From Pseudoxanthomonas sangjuensis (GTDB lineage: Bacteria > Pseudomonadota > Gammaproteobacteria > Xanthomonadales > Xanthomonadaceae), in NCBI RefSeq assembly GCF_010211755.1, contig NZ_PDWR01000014.1:23579-87578 (forward strand): a DNA stretch of 64,000 nt, in the 5' to 3' direction. The translations under genes were made by a program, and so were the position numbers. Within the stretch, counting starts at the first letter, position 1, and each line of letters opens with the position of its first letter. This document shows positions 28,656-40,647 of this stretch, one piece after another. The notes beneath the pieces were generated by a model. That model did no database searches. It saw only the letters and a program-made list of their open reading frames with translations, and was not told the DNA's origin.

Positions 28656-28937
28656 TCAGTGATAGTCGACGATCTCGACATCTTCGGCGTCGCTTCCGGT
28701 CCATCGGAAGCAGAGACGGAACTGGTCGTTGATGCGGATGCTGTGCTGACCGGCCCGCTTGCCCTTCAATGCTTCCAACCGGTTGCCCGGCGGAATGCGC
28801 AGATCATCAAGGTGGCCTGCCCAATCCAGTTGCTCCAGTTTGCGTCGGGCCGGCGTCGCGATGTTCGCGAACCGCTTCACCGCGTTGCGCTCGAACAACG
28901 CCTGCGTGTCCTTGCAGCGGAAGGAGCGGATCGACAT
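28656..28937 (-). CDS. higB: HigB-type toxin (RelE superfamily mRNA interferase)
   Basis: 93-residue toxin of the HigB/RelE fold that cleaves mRNA on the ribosome. Family marks are MSIRSFRCKDTQALFE, LRIPPGNRLEALKGKRAGQ and HSIRINDQFRLCFRW, and the C terminus EIVDYH. The ATG lies just 6 bp from the predicted -10 box, so the mRNA would be leaderless or nearly so, and no Shine-Dalgarno is seen. The pair sits in the pil locus between the GT-C gene and the nucleotidyltransferase cassette, in an accessory region rather than an operon with pil genes. Confidence 0.93.
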   Translation of the reverse strand: MSIRSFRCKDTQALFERNAVKRFANIATPARRKLEQLDWAGHLDDLRIPPGNRLEALKGKRAGQHSIRINDQFRLCFRWTGSDAEDVEIVDYH

Positions 28938-28943
28938 GGCCAG

Positions 28944-28980
28944 ATATTAACGCATTGCGTTAATAACGTCAAGCGTTAAT
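28944..28980 (-). promoter_or_regulatory. higBA promoter and overlapping operator
   Basis: On the minus strand TTGACG (28967-28972) and TAATAT (28944-28949) are 17 bp apart, a near-consensus promoter. A perfect palindrome with 9-bp arms (ATTAACGCA, one base, TGCGTTAAT; 28946-28964) fills the spacer and overlaps the -10. A further half-site AGCGTTAAT is at 28972-28980. This is the expected target for HigA autorepression. Confidence 0.82.
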
Positions 28981-29049
28981 GATGCGGGGCTGCGCCGCAC
29001 AGGGTGGGCACGACGTGTCCACCCTCACCACTTCGCGTCGAACGCATCC

Positions 29050-29146
29050 TGTAGGAGCGGCGTAAGCCGCGACCGAACCGCCCGGACCAGCGGCATTGTC
29101 CGCGAAGCGCCGGGACCTGGCGGTCGCGGCTTACGCCGCTCCTACG
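29050..29146. repeat. REP inverted pair beside the nucleotidyltransferase gene
   Basis: GTAGGAGCGGCGTAAGCCGC begins at 29051 and the complementary copy ends at 29146, with a spacer containing GGACCTGGCGGTCGCGG that matches the spacer of the arrays at 16.5 and 17.4 kb. It lies between the higBA control region and the end of the nucleotidyltransferase gene. Confidence 0.85.
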
Positions 29147-29163
29147 GGGTGGGGCGGGGCAAT

Positions 29164-29646
29164 TCAGCCGCCACGCAGCTTTTCGCGGATGGCGCGCAGT
29201 TCCTTGGCCGCGATCCGGTCCTTGTCGCGTCCCAGCGCTTCCTTGGCGGCGATGAGGTCGTCCAGGCCGATGGCGCGCACGCGGCGGCCGAATAGATCGA
29301 TTTCGACCGCATCGCTGGCCACGCGGGCGTAGTCGCCCACGCCGGTGATGCTGCCGAGCAGGTCGAGCGCGCCCCAGTCGGTGCTCAGGTAGAGGTTGTC
29401 CAGCGCCGTGCCGGGCGCAGGTTCGTCGAGGAACGAGCGGCGCGGCATCGAGAGGCGGTGTTGCGGGTGCAAATCGTGGAAGGCATCGCGCAGCTTCTCG
29501 ATATTGGCGGGGGTCAGCACCGCACAGACATCCCCGTCGCGGGTCAGCAGGCTGGAGCCATGCAGCATGGCGGCATAACCGCCGACCAGGACGAACTCGA
29601 TGCCGGTTTCATCGAGCCGTTGCAGCAGGCGTTGCAGGTCGCTCAT
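29164..29646 (-). CDS. Nucleotidyltransferase-fold protein (AbiEii/DUF6036-like)
   Basis: 160-residue minimal nucleotidyltransferase-like protein. It begins MSDLQRLLQRLDETGIEFVL followed by VGGYAAMLHGSSLLTRDGDV, which matches the GG-x-A-x(n)-R-x-T-x-D pattern of the Pol-beta-type fold with the metal Asp in RDGD. The C terminus IGLDDLIAAKEALGRDKD resembles the substrate-region lysines of AbiEii-like proteins. It overlaps by 38 bp with a small gene just upstream. Such pairs occur scattered in bacterial genomes and some related families are toxin-antitoxin modules. A role here is not proven. Confidence 0.78.
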   Translation of the reverse strand: MSDLQRLLQRLDETGIEFVLVGGYAAMLHGSSLLTRDGDVCAVLTPANIEKLRDAFHDLHPQHRLSMPRRSFLDEPAPGTALDNLYLSTDWGALDLLGSITGVGDYARVASDAVEIDLFGRRVRAIGLDDLIAAKEALGRDKDRIAAKELRAIREKLRGG

Positions 29647-29818
29647 GCAGGTCGCGTCCAGCGCGTTCCAAGGCAAGCGCCAAGTCGAGTGCGTCCTGGT
29701 GCTGCAGGGCACGCTGCTCGTAGGTCAGGCGCAGGTTGTCCTCCAGCAGGCCGATGTCGATGCCGGCGCGCAGGGCCTCGCCGATGGCGCCAGTTGGCGT
29801 GGCGGGGTCGCGGGTCAT
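29609..29818 (-). CDS. Small protein paired with the nucleotidyltransferase
   Basis: 69-residue soluble, alpha-helical protein with the segment LLEDNLRLTYEQRALQHQDA followed by LDLALALERAG. From memory, similar short proteins accompany nucleotidyltransferase-fold genes in other bacteria, often with the phrase NLRLTxEQR, but I cannot confirm this by search. Its stop lies 38 bp inside the next gene, a strong sign of translational coupling. Its start is 10 bp after the pilR stop, so it may be transcribed with pilR. It could be the cognate partner (antitoxin or toxin) of the nucleotidyltransferase. Confidence 0.7.
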   Translation of the reverse strand: MTRDPATPTGAIGEALRAGIDIGLLEDNLRLTYEQRALQHQDALDLALALERAGRDLHERPATPAATAR

Positions 29819-29827
29819 GGCCGGATG

Positions 29828-31228
<1,401 letters not shown>

Positions 31229-31295
31229 GATTTCCCTGCACTCCCCCCGGACCAAGTGTAGCGGTTGCGCCGGGATAGGGATAGGCAGCCCCGCC

Positions 31296-31473
31296 TGCAG
31301 GAGCGGCGTGAGCCGCGACCGCCATCCACGAGCGCTTCGCGGAAGCTTTCGCGGGACCGGACGATTCCCGATCGCGGCTCACGCCGCTCCTACAGGGGAT
31401 GATGCGGCCGGGAACCGGCCGGGTCTGCGGAATCGTCCGCGGGGCGTGGCGGTCGCGGCTCACGCTGCGCCTG
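31296..31473. repeat. REP cluster between pilS and pilR
   Basis: Three copies: a forward core at about 31296-31320, an inverted copy ending near 31395 (CACGCCGCTCCTACAGG), and a degenerate inverted copy at 31447-31473. They fill most of the 256-bp space between pilS and pilR, which are usually adjacent. They may separate or stabilise parts of the two-gene message. Confidence 0.82.
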
Positions 31474-31484
31474 CGACAGCCGGG

Positions 31485-33101
31485 TCATTCCGGCAGCAGC
31501 GTGTGCGGGCCGGGCACGGTGACCCGGAAGCAGCTGCCGCCGCCGGGCACGGAGATGTATTCCAGCGTGGCCTGGTTGCCGCGGCACAGCTCGCGGGCGA
31601 TGTACAGGCCAAGGCCGGTGCCGTGCTCGGAGGTGGTAAAGAACGGTCGGAACAGCTGCGCGGCAACCGCGTCGGGGATGCCCGGGCCGCGGTCGATCAC
31701 GTCGACCAGCGCGCGCTGCTGTTCGCCGGGGAACACGCGCAGCCGCACCCGCGCCGGTTCGCCGGGCAGGCGCCCGTAGTTCAGCGCGTTCTGCACCAGC
31801 ACGGTCAGCACCTGCTGCAGGTGGCGCGGGTCGATCATCGCCGGCACCGCCTGGGTGCCGGCGATGACCTCCAGGCTGTCGGTCTCGATCGACATCGACT
31901 GGCGGAATTCGTCGACGAAGCGGCGCGCGAACCAGTTCAGGTCGACGTTCTCGGGCTTGGCGCGCTCGCGCCGGGCCAGGCCGAGCACGCTCTCGACGAT
32001 GCCGTTGGTGCGCTGGCACTGCTGGTGGATGATCTGCAGCAGGCGGCGGTCGGCTTCGTTCATCTGCTTCGATTCCTCGAGCAGCTGCACGGCGTAGTTG
32101 ATCGCGGCCAGCGGGTTGCGGATCTCGTGCGCCAGGCTGGCCGAGAAGCGGCCCAGCGTGGTCAGGGTCAGCGACTCGGCGCGGCGCGAAACCACGCTGG
32201 CGTCGTCCAGGAACACCAGCGACAGCTCGCTGCCGGCCAGCAGGCGGGCGAAGCGCGGCTGCACTTCCTGCTGGTCGGGCGCCAGCTGCAGCGGGGTCTC
32301 GTCGCCCTGCCAGCCGTTGCGCCACTGCTGCAGGCGCCGCGCCAGTTCCGGCGACAGCTTCGGCAGGTGCGCGCCGCGGCTGTCGGCGGCCTCGCCGCCT
32401 TCGCCGAGCAGCAGGCTGGCGGCCTCGTTGGCCAGGCGGATCCGGTAGTCGGCGTCGATCACCAGCACGCCGGTGCGCATGCGGCGGATGATCAGTTCGT
32501 TGATCTCGACCAGGCTGGCGACCTCGGCGCCGCGCTGCTCGGCCAGCCGTTCGTTGCGCCGCGCGCGCTCGCCGATGCGGCCGGCCAGGTAGCCCACGGC
32601 CAGGAAGCTGACGATGTACATCACGATCTCGGCGAACGGGCGGTCGCCGGTTTGCGGGCCGAACACCTCGAACAGGTATTCGCCCAGGATCGCCGCCGCC
32701 GCCAGCATGGTCACCGCATAACCCGTGCGCGGCGGCAGCAGCACGCAGGCGATGGCCACGTTGAACAGCAGCAGCATCGCGATGCCGGAAACCGCCTGCG
32801 GCAGGATCCAGATGAACGCCGTCGCCACCGCGATGTCGACGCAGGCGCCGACCAGGGTCAGCCCGTACAGCCACCGCGGCCAGCGGCTGAGCAACAGCAT
32901 CGCCAGCGCGAACAGCAGGTAAAAGACGGTGAGGGCGGTGGCCAGCAGCGGCGCGTGGACCACGCCGAGCACGTCCGACAGCGGGCTGGCCAGCAGCCCG
33001 GCGAGGATGCCGGCCTCGAGGGTCCGGTACAGGGCGAAGAAATACAGGTCGAGCCGCGATGAGGACTCGAGTTGCCCGATGATCGCGCGGCCCTGCTTCA
33101 A
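31485..33101 (-). CDS. pilS: PilS, sensor histidine kinase
   Basis: 538-residue membrane kinase. Six hydrophobic segments occupy residues ~20-190, then a PAS-like domain (LVIDADYRIRLANEAAS), the HisKA box SLAHEIRNPLAAINYAVQLL with the phosphorylated His, and a HATPase_c domain with NALNYG, DRGPGIPDAV and FFTTSEHGTGLGLYIA. This topology is that of Pseudomonas PilS, which senses pilin in the inner membrane and controls PilR. The gene is divergent from sucC with 241 bp between, which must hold both promoters. Confidence 0.96.
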   Translation of the reverse strand: MKQGRAIIGQLESSSRLDLYFFALYRTLEAGILAGLLASPLSDVLGVVHAPLLATALTVFYLLFALAMLLLSRWPRWLYGLTLVGACVDIAVATAFIWILPQAVSGIAMLLLFNVAIACVLLPPRTGYAVTMLAAAAILGEYLFEVFGPQTGDRPFAEIVMYIVSFLAVGYLAGRIGERARRNERLAEQRGAEVASLVEINELIIRRMRTGVLVIDADYRIRLANEAASLLLGEGGEAADSRGAHLPKLSPELARRLQQWRNGWQGDETPLQLAPDQQEVQPRFARLLAGSELSLVFLDDASVVSRRAESLTLTTLGRFSASLAHEIRNPLAAINYAVQLLEESKQMNEADRRLLQIIHQQCQRTNGIVESVLGLARRERAKPENVDLNWFARRFVDEFRQSMSIETDSLEVIAGTQAVPAMIDPRHLQQVLTVLVQNALNYGRLPGEPARVRLRVFPGEQQRALVDVIDRGPGIPDAVAAQLFRPFFTTSEHGTGLGLYIARELCRGNQATLEYISVPGGGSCFRVTVPGPHTLLPE

Positions 33102-33342
33102 GGGGTGGTTTCCAAGCGGTGGTTTCCCGGGTGGCTGGCACGATTATAGGGGGGCGGAGCGGACGCCCGCCATGCATGCCCGGCGGGCGGGCGGCGGCGC
33201 GGAACGGGCGCTCCCGGACCCGGCCTTTTGCGCTGCAGCAACGCTTCGGCGACAATAGCGGGCCCATCCGCCGCCCCGCCCCCGGCCCGGTCCGGTCGCC
33301 CGACGACGCGATGCGTTTTCGTTCTCCCCATCACGGTGACGC

Positions 33343-34506
<1,164 letters not shown>

Positions 34507-34531
34507 TCCCACGAGAACCTAGGAAAGAACC

Positions 34532-35407
<876 letters not shown>

Positions 35408-35430
35408 GTCCTTCGCGAAATGCAGTTCAA

Positions 35431-35463
35431 GGAAGCCGCCCCCCGGGGCGGCTTCCTGCTTTT
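35431..35463 (+). terminator. sucCD rho-independent terminator
   Basis: A perfect GC-rich stem with 12-bp arms (GGAAGCCGCCCC and complement, 35431-35456) followed by TGCTTTT, 24 bp after the sucD stop. Confidence 0.88.
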
Positions 35464-35506
35464 GGGCGAAGTCGGGAACCGGCCCCTCATCCGCCCCTTC
35501 GGGGCA

Positions 35507-35596
35507 CCTTCTCCCGCAAGCGGGAGAAGGGTTGCGGGCAAGCCGCTCCGTTGCCGCGATGCGCCGGATAACCCCTCTCCCGCGTGCGGGAGAGGG
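35507..35596. repeat. Two CTCCCGC-type hairpins before the DUF559 gene
   Basis: Perfect inverted repeats CCTTCTCCCGC/GCGGGAGAAGG (35507-35530) and CCCTCTCCCGC/GCGGGAGAGGG (35573-35596), each with a two-base loop. After the second comes an inverted GCGCGCGATGCGCGC stretch and GAGGGTGAGGG. The same core is found at 6306 and 50819. Confidence 0.75.
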
Positions 35597-35703
35597 AAAG
35601 CGCGCGATGCGCGCGAGGGTGAGGGTACGGCTTTCCCCTACAGACAGCGTCAATGCGCCCTGGAACCATTCGCGTCTCCACACCTGGGGAAGGGCCCCTG
35701 GAC

Positions 35704-36087
35704 ATGCGCGAAGGACAGAAGACCAAGCTCGCCCGCCACCTGCGGCGAGCCATGACCGACGCCGAGCGTTCGCTCTGGCACCACCTGCGCAATCGCGCCT
35801 TCATGGCCCACAAGTTCCGCCGGCAGCATCCCGTCGGTCCCTATATCGCCGATTTCGTCTGTCTGGAACGTCGGCTGATCGTCGAACTCGACGGAGGCCA
35901 ACACGCCGGCGATCCCCGCGACGAAACCCGCGACCGCGTGCTGCAAGCCGCCGGTTACCGTGTCCTGCGATTCTGGGACAATGACGCACTAGCGAGCCAG
36001 CAAGTGGTGCTCGCCGTGATCTTCGATGCATTGAACGATCCGTCTTCCGCGAGTGCGGGACAGGACACAATACGGCAGCCGACATGA
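35704..36087 (+). CDS. DUF559 endonuclease-domain protein
   Basis: 127-residue protein of the DUF559 family, related to the very-short-patch repair endonuclease fold (PD-(D/E)XK). The core reads LWHHLRNRAFMAHKFRRQHP, then YIADFVCLERRLIVELDGGQ with a His next, where the Asp of ADFVC and the Glu of VELDG are the likely metal ligands. The C terminus AAGYRVLRFWDNDAL is also typical. The biochemical role is not established for this family. The start ATG 35704 is used; its stop overlaps the nadE start in ATGA, an unexpected coupling with a housekeeping gene. Short palindromes lie upstream. Confidence 0.85.
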   Translation: MREGQKTKLARHLRRAMTDAERSLWHHLRNRAFMAHKFRRQHPVGPYIADFVCLERRLIVELDGGQHAGDPRDETRDRVLQAAGYRVLRFWDNDALASQQVVLAVIFDALNDPSSASAGQDTIRQPT

Positions 36088-37736
36088 CCCCAACCCTCCG
36101 CATCGCCCTGGCCCAGTCCGACTTCCCGGTCGGCGACGTCGCCGGCAACGAGAAGCGCATCGTCGAGATGATCGGCCGGGCGCGCGACGAATCCGGCGCC
36201 GACATCGTGCTGTTCCCGGAACTGGCGGTCAGCGGCTACCCGCCGGAAGACCTGCTGATGCGGCCGTCGTTCCTCGCCGACTGCCAGGCCGCGCTGGAGC
36301 GCATCGCCGCCGCCGCGCGGGGGATCGTCGCCGTGGTCGGCTGGCCGGAAAGCGCCGGCAGCGTGCTCTACAACTCGGCCAGCGTGCTGCGCGACGGGCG
36401 CGTCGCCGCGACCTACCGCAAGCGCGAGTTGCCGAACTACAACGTGTTCGACGAACGCCGCTACTTCCATGTCGATCCGGACGGCGGCCCGTGCGTGTTC
36501 GAAGTCGGGGGCGTGCCGGTCGGGCTGGTGATCTGCGAGGACCTGTGGTTCCCCGAGCCGCTGGCCGACACCGCGCGCGCCGGCGCGCAGCTGGTGCTGG
36601 TGCCGAACGCGTCGCCGTTCGAGCGCGACAAGCACGCGCAGCGCGATGCGCTGCTGGCACAGCGCGTGGCCGAGACTGCCGTCGACGGCCGGGGCGTCGC
36701 GCTGGCCTACCTCAACGTGGTCGGCGGGCAGGACGCGCTGGTGTTCGACGGCGCCTCGGTGGTCGCCGACGGCGACGGCCACGTGCACCAGGCGGCGCGC
36801 GCGTTCTCCGACCAGTGGCTGGTGGTCGATTACAACGCGGCCACGCGCAAGTTCGCGCCGGTACGGTGGGATGCCGAGGAGGACGAAGGCCGCGATTCGC
36901 TGGCGTGGCGCGCGATCGTGCGCGGCATCCGCGACTATTGCGGCAAGAACGGCTTCGCGAAGGCGTGGCTGGGCCTGTCCGGCGGCATCGATTCGTCGCT
37001 GGTGCTGGCGCTCGCCGTCGATGCGCTGGGCGCCGACAACGTCGCCGCGGTGCGCATGCCGTCGCGCTACACCGCCGGCCTGTCGAACGACCTGGCGCAG
37101 GAACAGTGCGACGCGCTGGGGGTGGAGCTGATGGCGTTGCCGATCGAAAGGCCGTTCCAGGGGTTCCTGGACACGCTGGCCGACGCCTTCGCCGGCAGGC
37201 CGGCCGACACCACCGAGGAAAACCTGCAATCGCGCATCCGCGGCACGCTGATGATGGCGATGAGCAACAAGTTCGGCGGCCTGCTGCTGACCACCGGCAA
37301 CAAGAGCGAATACGCGGTCGGCTACGCGACGATCTACGGCGACATGTGCGGCGGCTACGCGCCGATCAAGGACCTGTACAAGACCGAGGTCTTCGCGCTG
37401 GCGAAGTGGCGCAACGCGATCGCCGGCGAACCGGTGGTCCCGCCCGCGGTGATCGAGCGCCCGCCGACCGCGGAATTGCGCGAGAACCAGAAGGACCAGG
37501 ACTCGCTGCCGCCGTACGACGTGCTCGACGCGGTCCTGTACCGCTACGTCGACCTGGAGCAGTCGCGCGACGAGATCGTGGCGGCCGGCTTCGACGCCGC
37601 CATCGTCGACCGGGTGCTGCGGATGGTGCGGGTCAACGAATGGAAGCGGCACCAGGCCGCGCCGGGGCCGAAGGTGTCGCGGCGCGCGTTCGGCCGCGAG
37701 CGGCGCTACCCGATCACCAACAAATATCCCGCGTGA
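36084..37736 (+). CDS. nadE: NadE, glutamine-dependent NAD+ synthetase
   Basis: 550-residue two-domain enzyme that amidates deamido-NAD to NAD using glutamine. The N-terminal nitrilase-type glutaminase domain shows its catalytic triad regions: Glu in FPELAVSGYPPEDL, Lys in YRKRELPNYNVFDE, Cys in LVICEDLWFPEP. The C-terminal synthetase has the PP-loop GLSGGIDSSLVLALAVDALG and TTGNKSEYAVGYATIYGDM. It is full length. A REP pair and the bamD terminator follow. Confidence 0.97.
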   Translation: MTPTLRIALAQSDFPVGDVAGNEKRIVEMIGRARDESGADIVLFPELAVSGYPPEDLLMRPSFLADCQAALERIAAAARGIVAVVGWPESAGSVLYNSASVLRDGRVAATYRKRELPNYNVFDERRYFHVDPDGGPCVFEVGGVPVGLVICEDLWFPEPLADTARAGAQLVLVPNASPFERDKHAQRDALLAQRVAETAVDGRGVALAYLNVVGGQDALVFDGASVVADGDGHVHQAARAFSDQWLVVDYNAATRKFAPVRWDAEEDEGRDSLAWRAIVRGIRDYCGKNGFAKAWLGLSGGIDSSLVLALAVDALGADNVAAVRMPSRYTAGLSNDLAQEQCDALGVELMALPIERPFQGFLDTLADAFAGRPADTTEENLQSRIRGTLMMAMSNKFGGLLLTTGNKSEYAVGYATIYGDMCGGYAPIKDLYKTEVFALAKWRNAIAGEPVVPPAVIERPPTAELRENQKDQDSLPPYDVLDAVLYRYVDLEQSRDEIVAAGFDAAIVDRVLRMVRVNEWKRHQAAPGPKVSRRAFGRERRYPITNKYPA

Positions 37737-37738
37737 TT

Positions 37739-37836
37739 GCAGGAGCGGCGTAAGCCGCGACCGGGAAGCATCCGGCTCGGCGGAATTTTCCGCGGAGCGT
37801 CGATCATGGCGGTGGCGGCTCACGCCGCTCCTACGC
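37739..37836. repeat. REP inverted pair after nadE
   Basis: A forward core GCAGGAGCGGCGTAAGCCGC at 37739 and a complementary GGCGGCTCACGCCGCTCCTA copy ending at 37836 lie between the convergent nadE and bamD genes. Confidence 0.83.
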
Positions 37837-37843
37837 AAAAGCG

Positions 37844-37863
37844 AAGGGGCCTTGCGGCCCCTT
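37844..37863 (-). terminator. Terminator of bamD
   Basis: On the minus strand an 8-bp stem (AAGGGGCC, GCAA tetraloop, GGCCCCTT) a few bases after the bamD stop, followed by CGCTTTTG. The T-run is short, so efficiency is uncertain. Confidence 0.65.
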
Positions 37864-37866
37864 TCG

Positions 37867-38745
37867 TCATTCCCGGTCGTGGCGGTCGTCGTTGTCCACC
37901 GCCGACTTCTCGCCGGCGAACGGATTGAGCCGGCGCAGCGACGACGGATAGTCCGGCCAGTCGCCCTGCAGCCACGGGTGCTGCGGGTCGTTCTGCTGCA
38001 GCACGCGGCGGGCGTCGTCGGCCAGGGTCTTGTCGCCCAGGTGGGTGTAGGCCTCGCCGAGCACGGCGATGGCGTCGTACTGGTACTCGCTCTGCGGATA
38101 GGTTTCCAGCAGGTATTTGGCGCGGTTGGCCGCCGAGACCCACGCGGTGCGGCGCAGGTAGTACAGGGCCGTGTCCAGCTCGTGGCGGGCGAACTGGTTG
38201 CGCAGCTTGATCATGCGCTGGCGCGCGTCGGCGGCGTAGCGGCTGGTCGGGTAGTTGTCGGCGACCTTGCTGAAGTCGCTGTAGGCCTGCATCGGCGTGC
38301 TCAGGTCGCGGCGGCTGGCGTCCAGGCGCCAGACCTTCTGCAGGAACACCGTGTCGCGGCTGGAATTGCTGAGGCCGCGCAGGTAGTACATGTACGGGAT
38401 GTTGCGCTGGGTCGGGTAGGTGCGGATGTAGCGGTCGATGGTGGAGACCGCATCCTCCAGCTTGCCGGACTTGTACTGGGCGTAGGCGGTTTCCATTTGC
38501 GCCTGCTCGGTGTACGGGCCGTACGGGTACTGCGCGATCAGCTTCTTGAAGGTGGTCTCGGCCTTGGACCAGTTGTTCCGGGCCATCGCCTCGTGGGCTT
38601 CCTGGTAGATCTGCGCGGCCGGCGCGCCCTGCAGCGGATCGCCTTTCTTCTTGAACATCTTGCAGCCCGTGCCCAGGGAGGCGACGGCCAGGATCATCAG
38701 CACCGGGCCGATGCTGCGGAAGGGGGCGGGAAAGCGCTGGGACAT
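37867..38745 (-). CDS. bamD: BamD, outer-membrane assembly lipoprotein
   Basis: 292-residue lipoprotein of the BAM complex that folds beta-barrel proteins into the outer membrane. The signal peptide ends with ASLGTGC (lipobox cysteine near residue 28), and TPR repeats follow: AEATFKKL-type [20 protein letters not shown], then [18 protein letters not shown] and [19 protein letters not shown]. The long C-terminal acidic tail is unusual but within lineage variation. The start is ATG 38745 ([13 protein letters not shown]); the open frame extends upstream over rluD only as a shadow. It is divergent from rluD with 115 bp between, the conserved bamD/rluD arrangement. Confidence 0.95.
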   Translation of the reverse strand: MSQRFPAPFRSIGPVLMILAVASLGTGCKMFKKKGDPLQGAPAAQIYQEAHEAMARNNWSKAETTFKKLIAQYPYGPYTEQAQMETAYAQYKSGKLEDAVSTIDRYIRTYPTQRNIPYMYYLRGLSNSSRDTVFLQKVWRLDASRRDLSTPMQAYSDFSKVADNYPTSRYAADARQRMIKLRNQFARHELDTALYYLRRTAWVSAANRAKYLLETYPQSEYQYDAIAVLGEAYTHLGDKTLADDARRVLQQNDPQHPWLQGDWPDYPSSLRRLNPFAGEKSAVDNDDRHDRE

Positions 38746-38860
38746 GGGCGGGCGGCGGATTACGGCTGGGAAGCGAAGGGGCGATGATAGCCTAGACGCC
38801 GTCCGGGCCATGAACGTCCGGCCAACACCGACCCTTCCCCCTAGCCGTCCGTTCCCGCGC

Positions 38861-39865
38861 ATGACTGATTCCCCCGCCCCCGACCCGAATCCCGACCCGC
38901 TCGACGAAGCCGCCGGCCCGCGCCGCGCCGCGGTGCCTGCCGCCGCCGCCGGCCGCCGCTTCGACGCGGTACTGGCCGAGCTGTTCCCGGAGGTCTCGCG
39001 CTCGCGGCTGGCCGAATGGATCAAGTCCGGCGACGCGCGCCTGGACGGGCAGGTCGTCCGGCCGCGCGACCCGGTGCGCGCGGGGCAGGTCGCCAGCCTC
39101 GATGCGGTGCTGGACACGCAGACCCATGCGCTGCCGCAGGACATTCCGCTCGACGTGCTGCACGAGGACGAACACGTCTTCGTCGTGAACAAGCCGGCCG
39201 GGCTGGTCGTGCACCCCGGCGCCGGCAATCCCGACGGCACCCTGGTCAACGCGCTGCTGTTCCGCGACCCGGCGCTGGCCGCGCTGCCGCGCGCCGGCAT
39301 CGTGCACCGCCTCGACAAGGACACCAGCGGCGTCATGGTCGTCGCACGCACGCTGCAGGCGCACGCGTCGCTGGTCGAACAGCTGGCGGCGCGCGACGTG
39401 CACCGCCAGTACCTCGCGGTCGTGGTCGGCGCGATGGTCAGCGGCGGCACCGTGCGCGCGCCGATCGACCGCCATCCGCGCGACAGGCTGAAGATGGCGG
39501 TGCGCGACGACGGCCGCGATGCGGTCACCCACTACCGCCTGCGCGAGCGCTTCCGCGCCCATACCGCGGTGGAGTGCCGGCTGGAAACCGGCCGCACCCA
39601 CCAGATCCGCGTGCACATGGCGCACATCAAGTACCCGATCGTCGGCGACCCGCTGTACGGCGGGCCGCTGAAGCTGCCCAAGGGCGCCGCGGACGAACTG
39701 GTCGCCACGTTGCGCGGCTTCAGGCGCCAGGCGCTGCATGCGGAGACGCTGGAGTTCGCGCATCCGGTCGGCGGCGAACCGGTGCGCGCCACCGCGCCGG
39801 TGCCGCAGGACATGCTCGAGCTGATGGCGGCGTTGCGCGCCGACCGCGAGGCGAACCCCGCATGA
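38861..39865 (+). CDS. rluD: RluD, 23S rRNA pseudouridine synthase
   Basis: 334-residue enzyme that isomerises uridines of 23S rRNA helix 69. It has an N-terminal S4 domain ([20 protein letters not shown]), the catalytic Asp in [17 protein letters not shown], and [19 protein letters not shown] near the C terminus. A proline- and alanine-rich N-terminal extension of about 30 residues precedes the S4 domain. It overlaps pgeF in ATGA. The rluD-pgeF-clpB order is shared with many gammaproteobacteria. Confidence 0.95.
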   Translation: MTDSPAPDPNPDPLDEAAGPRRAAVPAAAAGRRFDAVLAELFPEVSRSRLAEWIKSGDARLDGQVVRPRDPVRAGQVASLDAVLDTQTHALPQDIPLDVLHEDEHVFVVNKPAGLVVHPGAGNPDGTLVNALLFRDPALAALPRAGIVHRLDKDTSGVMVVARTLQAHASLVEQLAARDVHRQYLAVVVGAMVSGGTVRAPIDRHPRDRLKMAVRDDGRDAVTHYRLRERFRAHTAVECRLETGRTHQIRVHMAHIKYPIVGDPLYGGPLKLPKGAADELVATLRGFRRQALHAETLEFAHPVGGEPVRATAPVPQDMLELMAALRADREANPA

Positions 39866-40647
39866 GCGCGGCGCCGGACAAGGGCGTGCTGCCCGCCGAC
39901 TGGCCGGCGCCGCCCGGCGTGCACGCGTTCACCACGCTGCGTTTCGGCGCGGGCGCGTCGGAGAAACCGTTCGACCGCTTCAACCTCGGCCTGCGCAGCG
40001 GCGACGACGTGCGCGCGGTCCAGGCCAACCGCAACGAACTGATCGATCGCTTCGGATTGCCCGGCATGCCGCACTGGCTGCAACAGGTGCATGGCACCGA
40101 CGTCGTCCGCGCCGATGCGCTGCGGGCGCGGGAAGGGCAGGAGCCGGTCGCCGACGCGGCGGTCACTTCCAATGCCGGCGCCGTGCTCGCCATCCTCACC
40201 GCCGACTGCCTGCCGGTGGTGTTCGCGGCGAAGGACGGCAGCGAAGTCGGCGCCGCGCACGCCGGCTGGCGCGGCCTGGCCGCCGGCGTGCTGGAGAACA
40301 CCGTCGCGGCGATGAAGACGGCGCCGCAAGACCTGGTCGCGTGGCTCGGCCCCGCCGCCGGGCCGCAGGCCTACGAAATCGGCCGGGAGGTGTTCGACGC
40401 CTTCGTCGCGCGCGACCCGCGCGCCGACGCGGCGTTCGCGCCGACGCGACCGGGCCACTGGAAGGTCGACCTGTACGCGCTGGCGAAACTGCGCCTGGCC
40501 GATGCCGGCCTCGCGCCGGACGGCGTCTTCGGCGGGACTCTGTGCACGATCGGCGACGCGAGGCGCTTCTTCTCGCACCGCCGCAGCACGGCCGATGGAA
40601 GCGGGCGCACCGGGCGCATGGCCACGCTGGTGTGGCGCGACGCGTGA
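39862..40647 (+). CDS. pgeF: PgeF (YfiH), laccase-domain peptidoglycan editing factor
   Basis: 261-residue Cu-oxidase_4 family protein. In E. coli YfiH hydrolyses mis-made UDP-MurNAc-L-Ser; other members cleave purine nucleosides. The metal and catalytic residues are visible in LQQVHGTDV (His), TADCLPVVF (Cys) and [13 protein letters not shown] (His). The C-terminal FFSHRRST segment is also typical. Start and stop overlap neighbours (ATGA with rluD, GTGA with the DUF3574 gene), so the three are coupled. Confidence 0.93.
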   Translation: MSAAPDKGVLPADWPAPPGVHAFTTLRFGAGASEKPFDRFNLGLRSGDDVRAVQANRNELIDRFGLPGMPHWLQQVHGTDVVRADALRAREGQEPVADAAVTSNAGAVLAILTADCLPVVFAAKDGSEVGAAHAGWRGLAAGVLENTVAAMKTAPQDLVAWLGPAAGPQAYEIGREVFDAFVARDPRADAAFAPTRPGHWKVDLYALAKLRLADAGLAPDGVFGGTLCTIGDARRFFSHRRSTADGSGRTGRMATLVWRDA

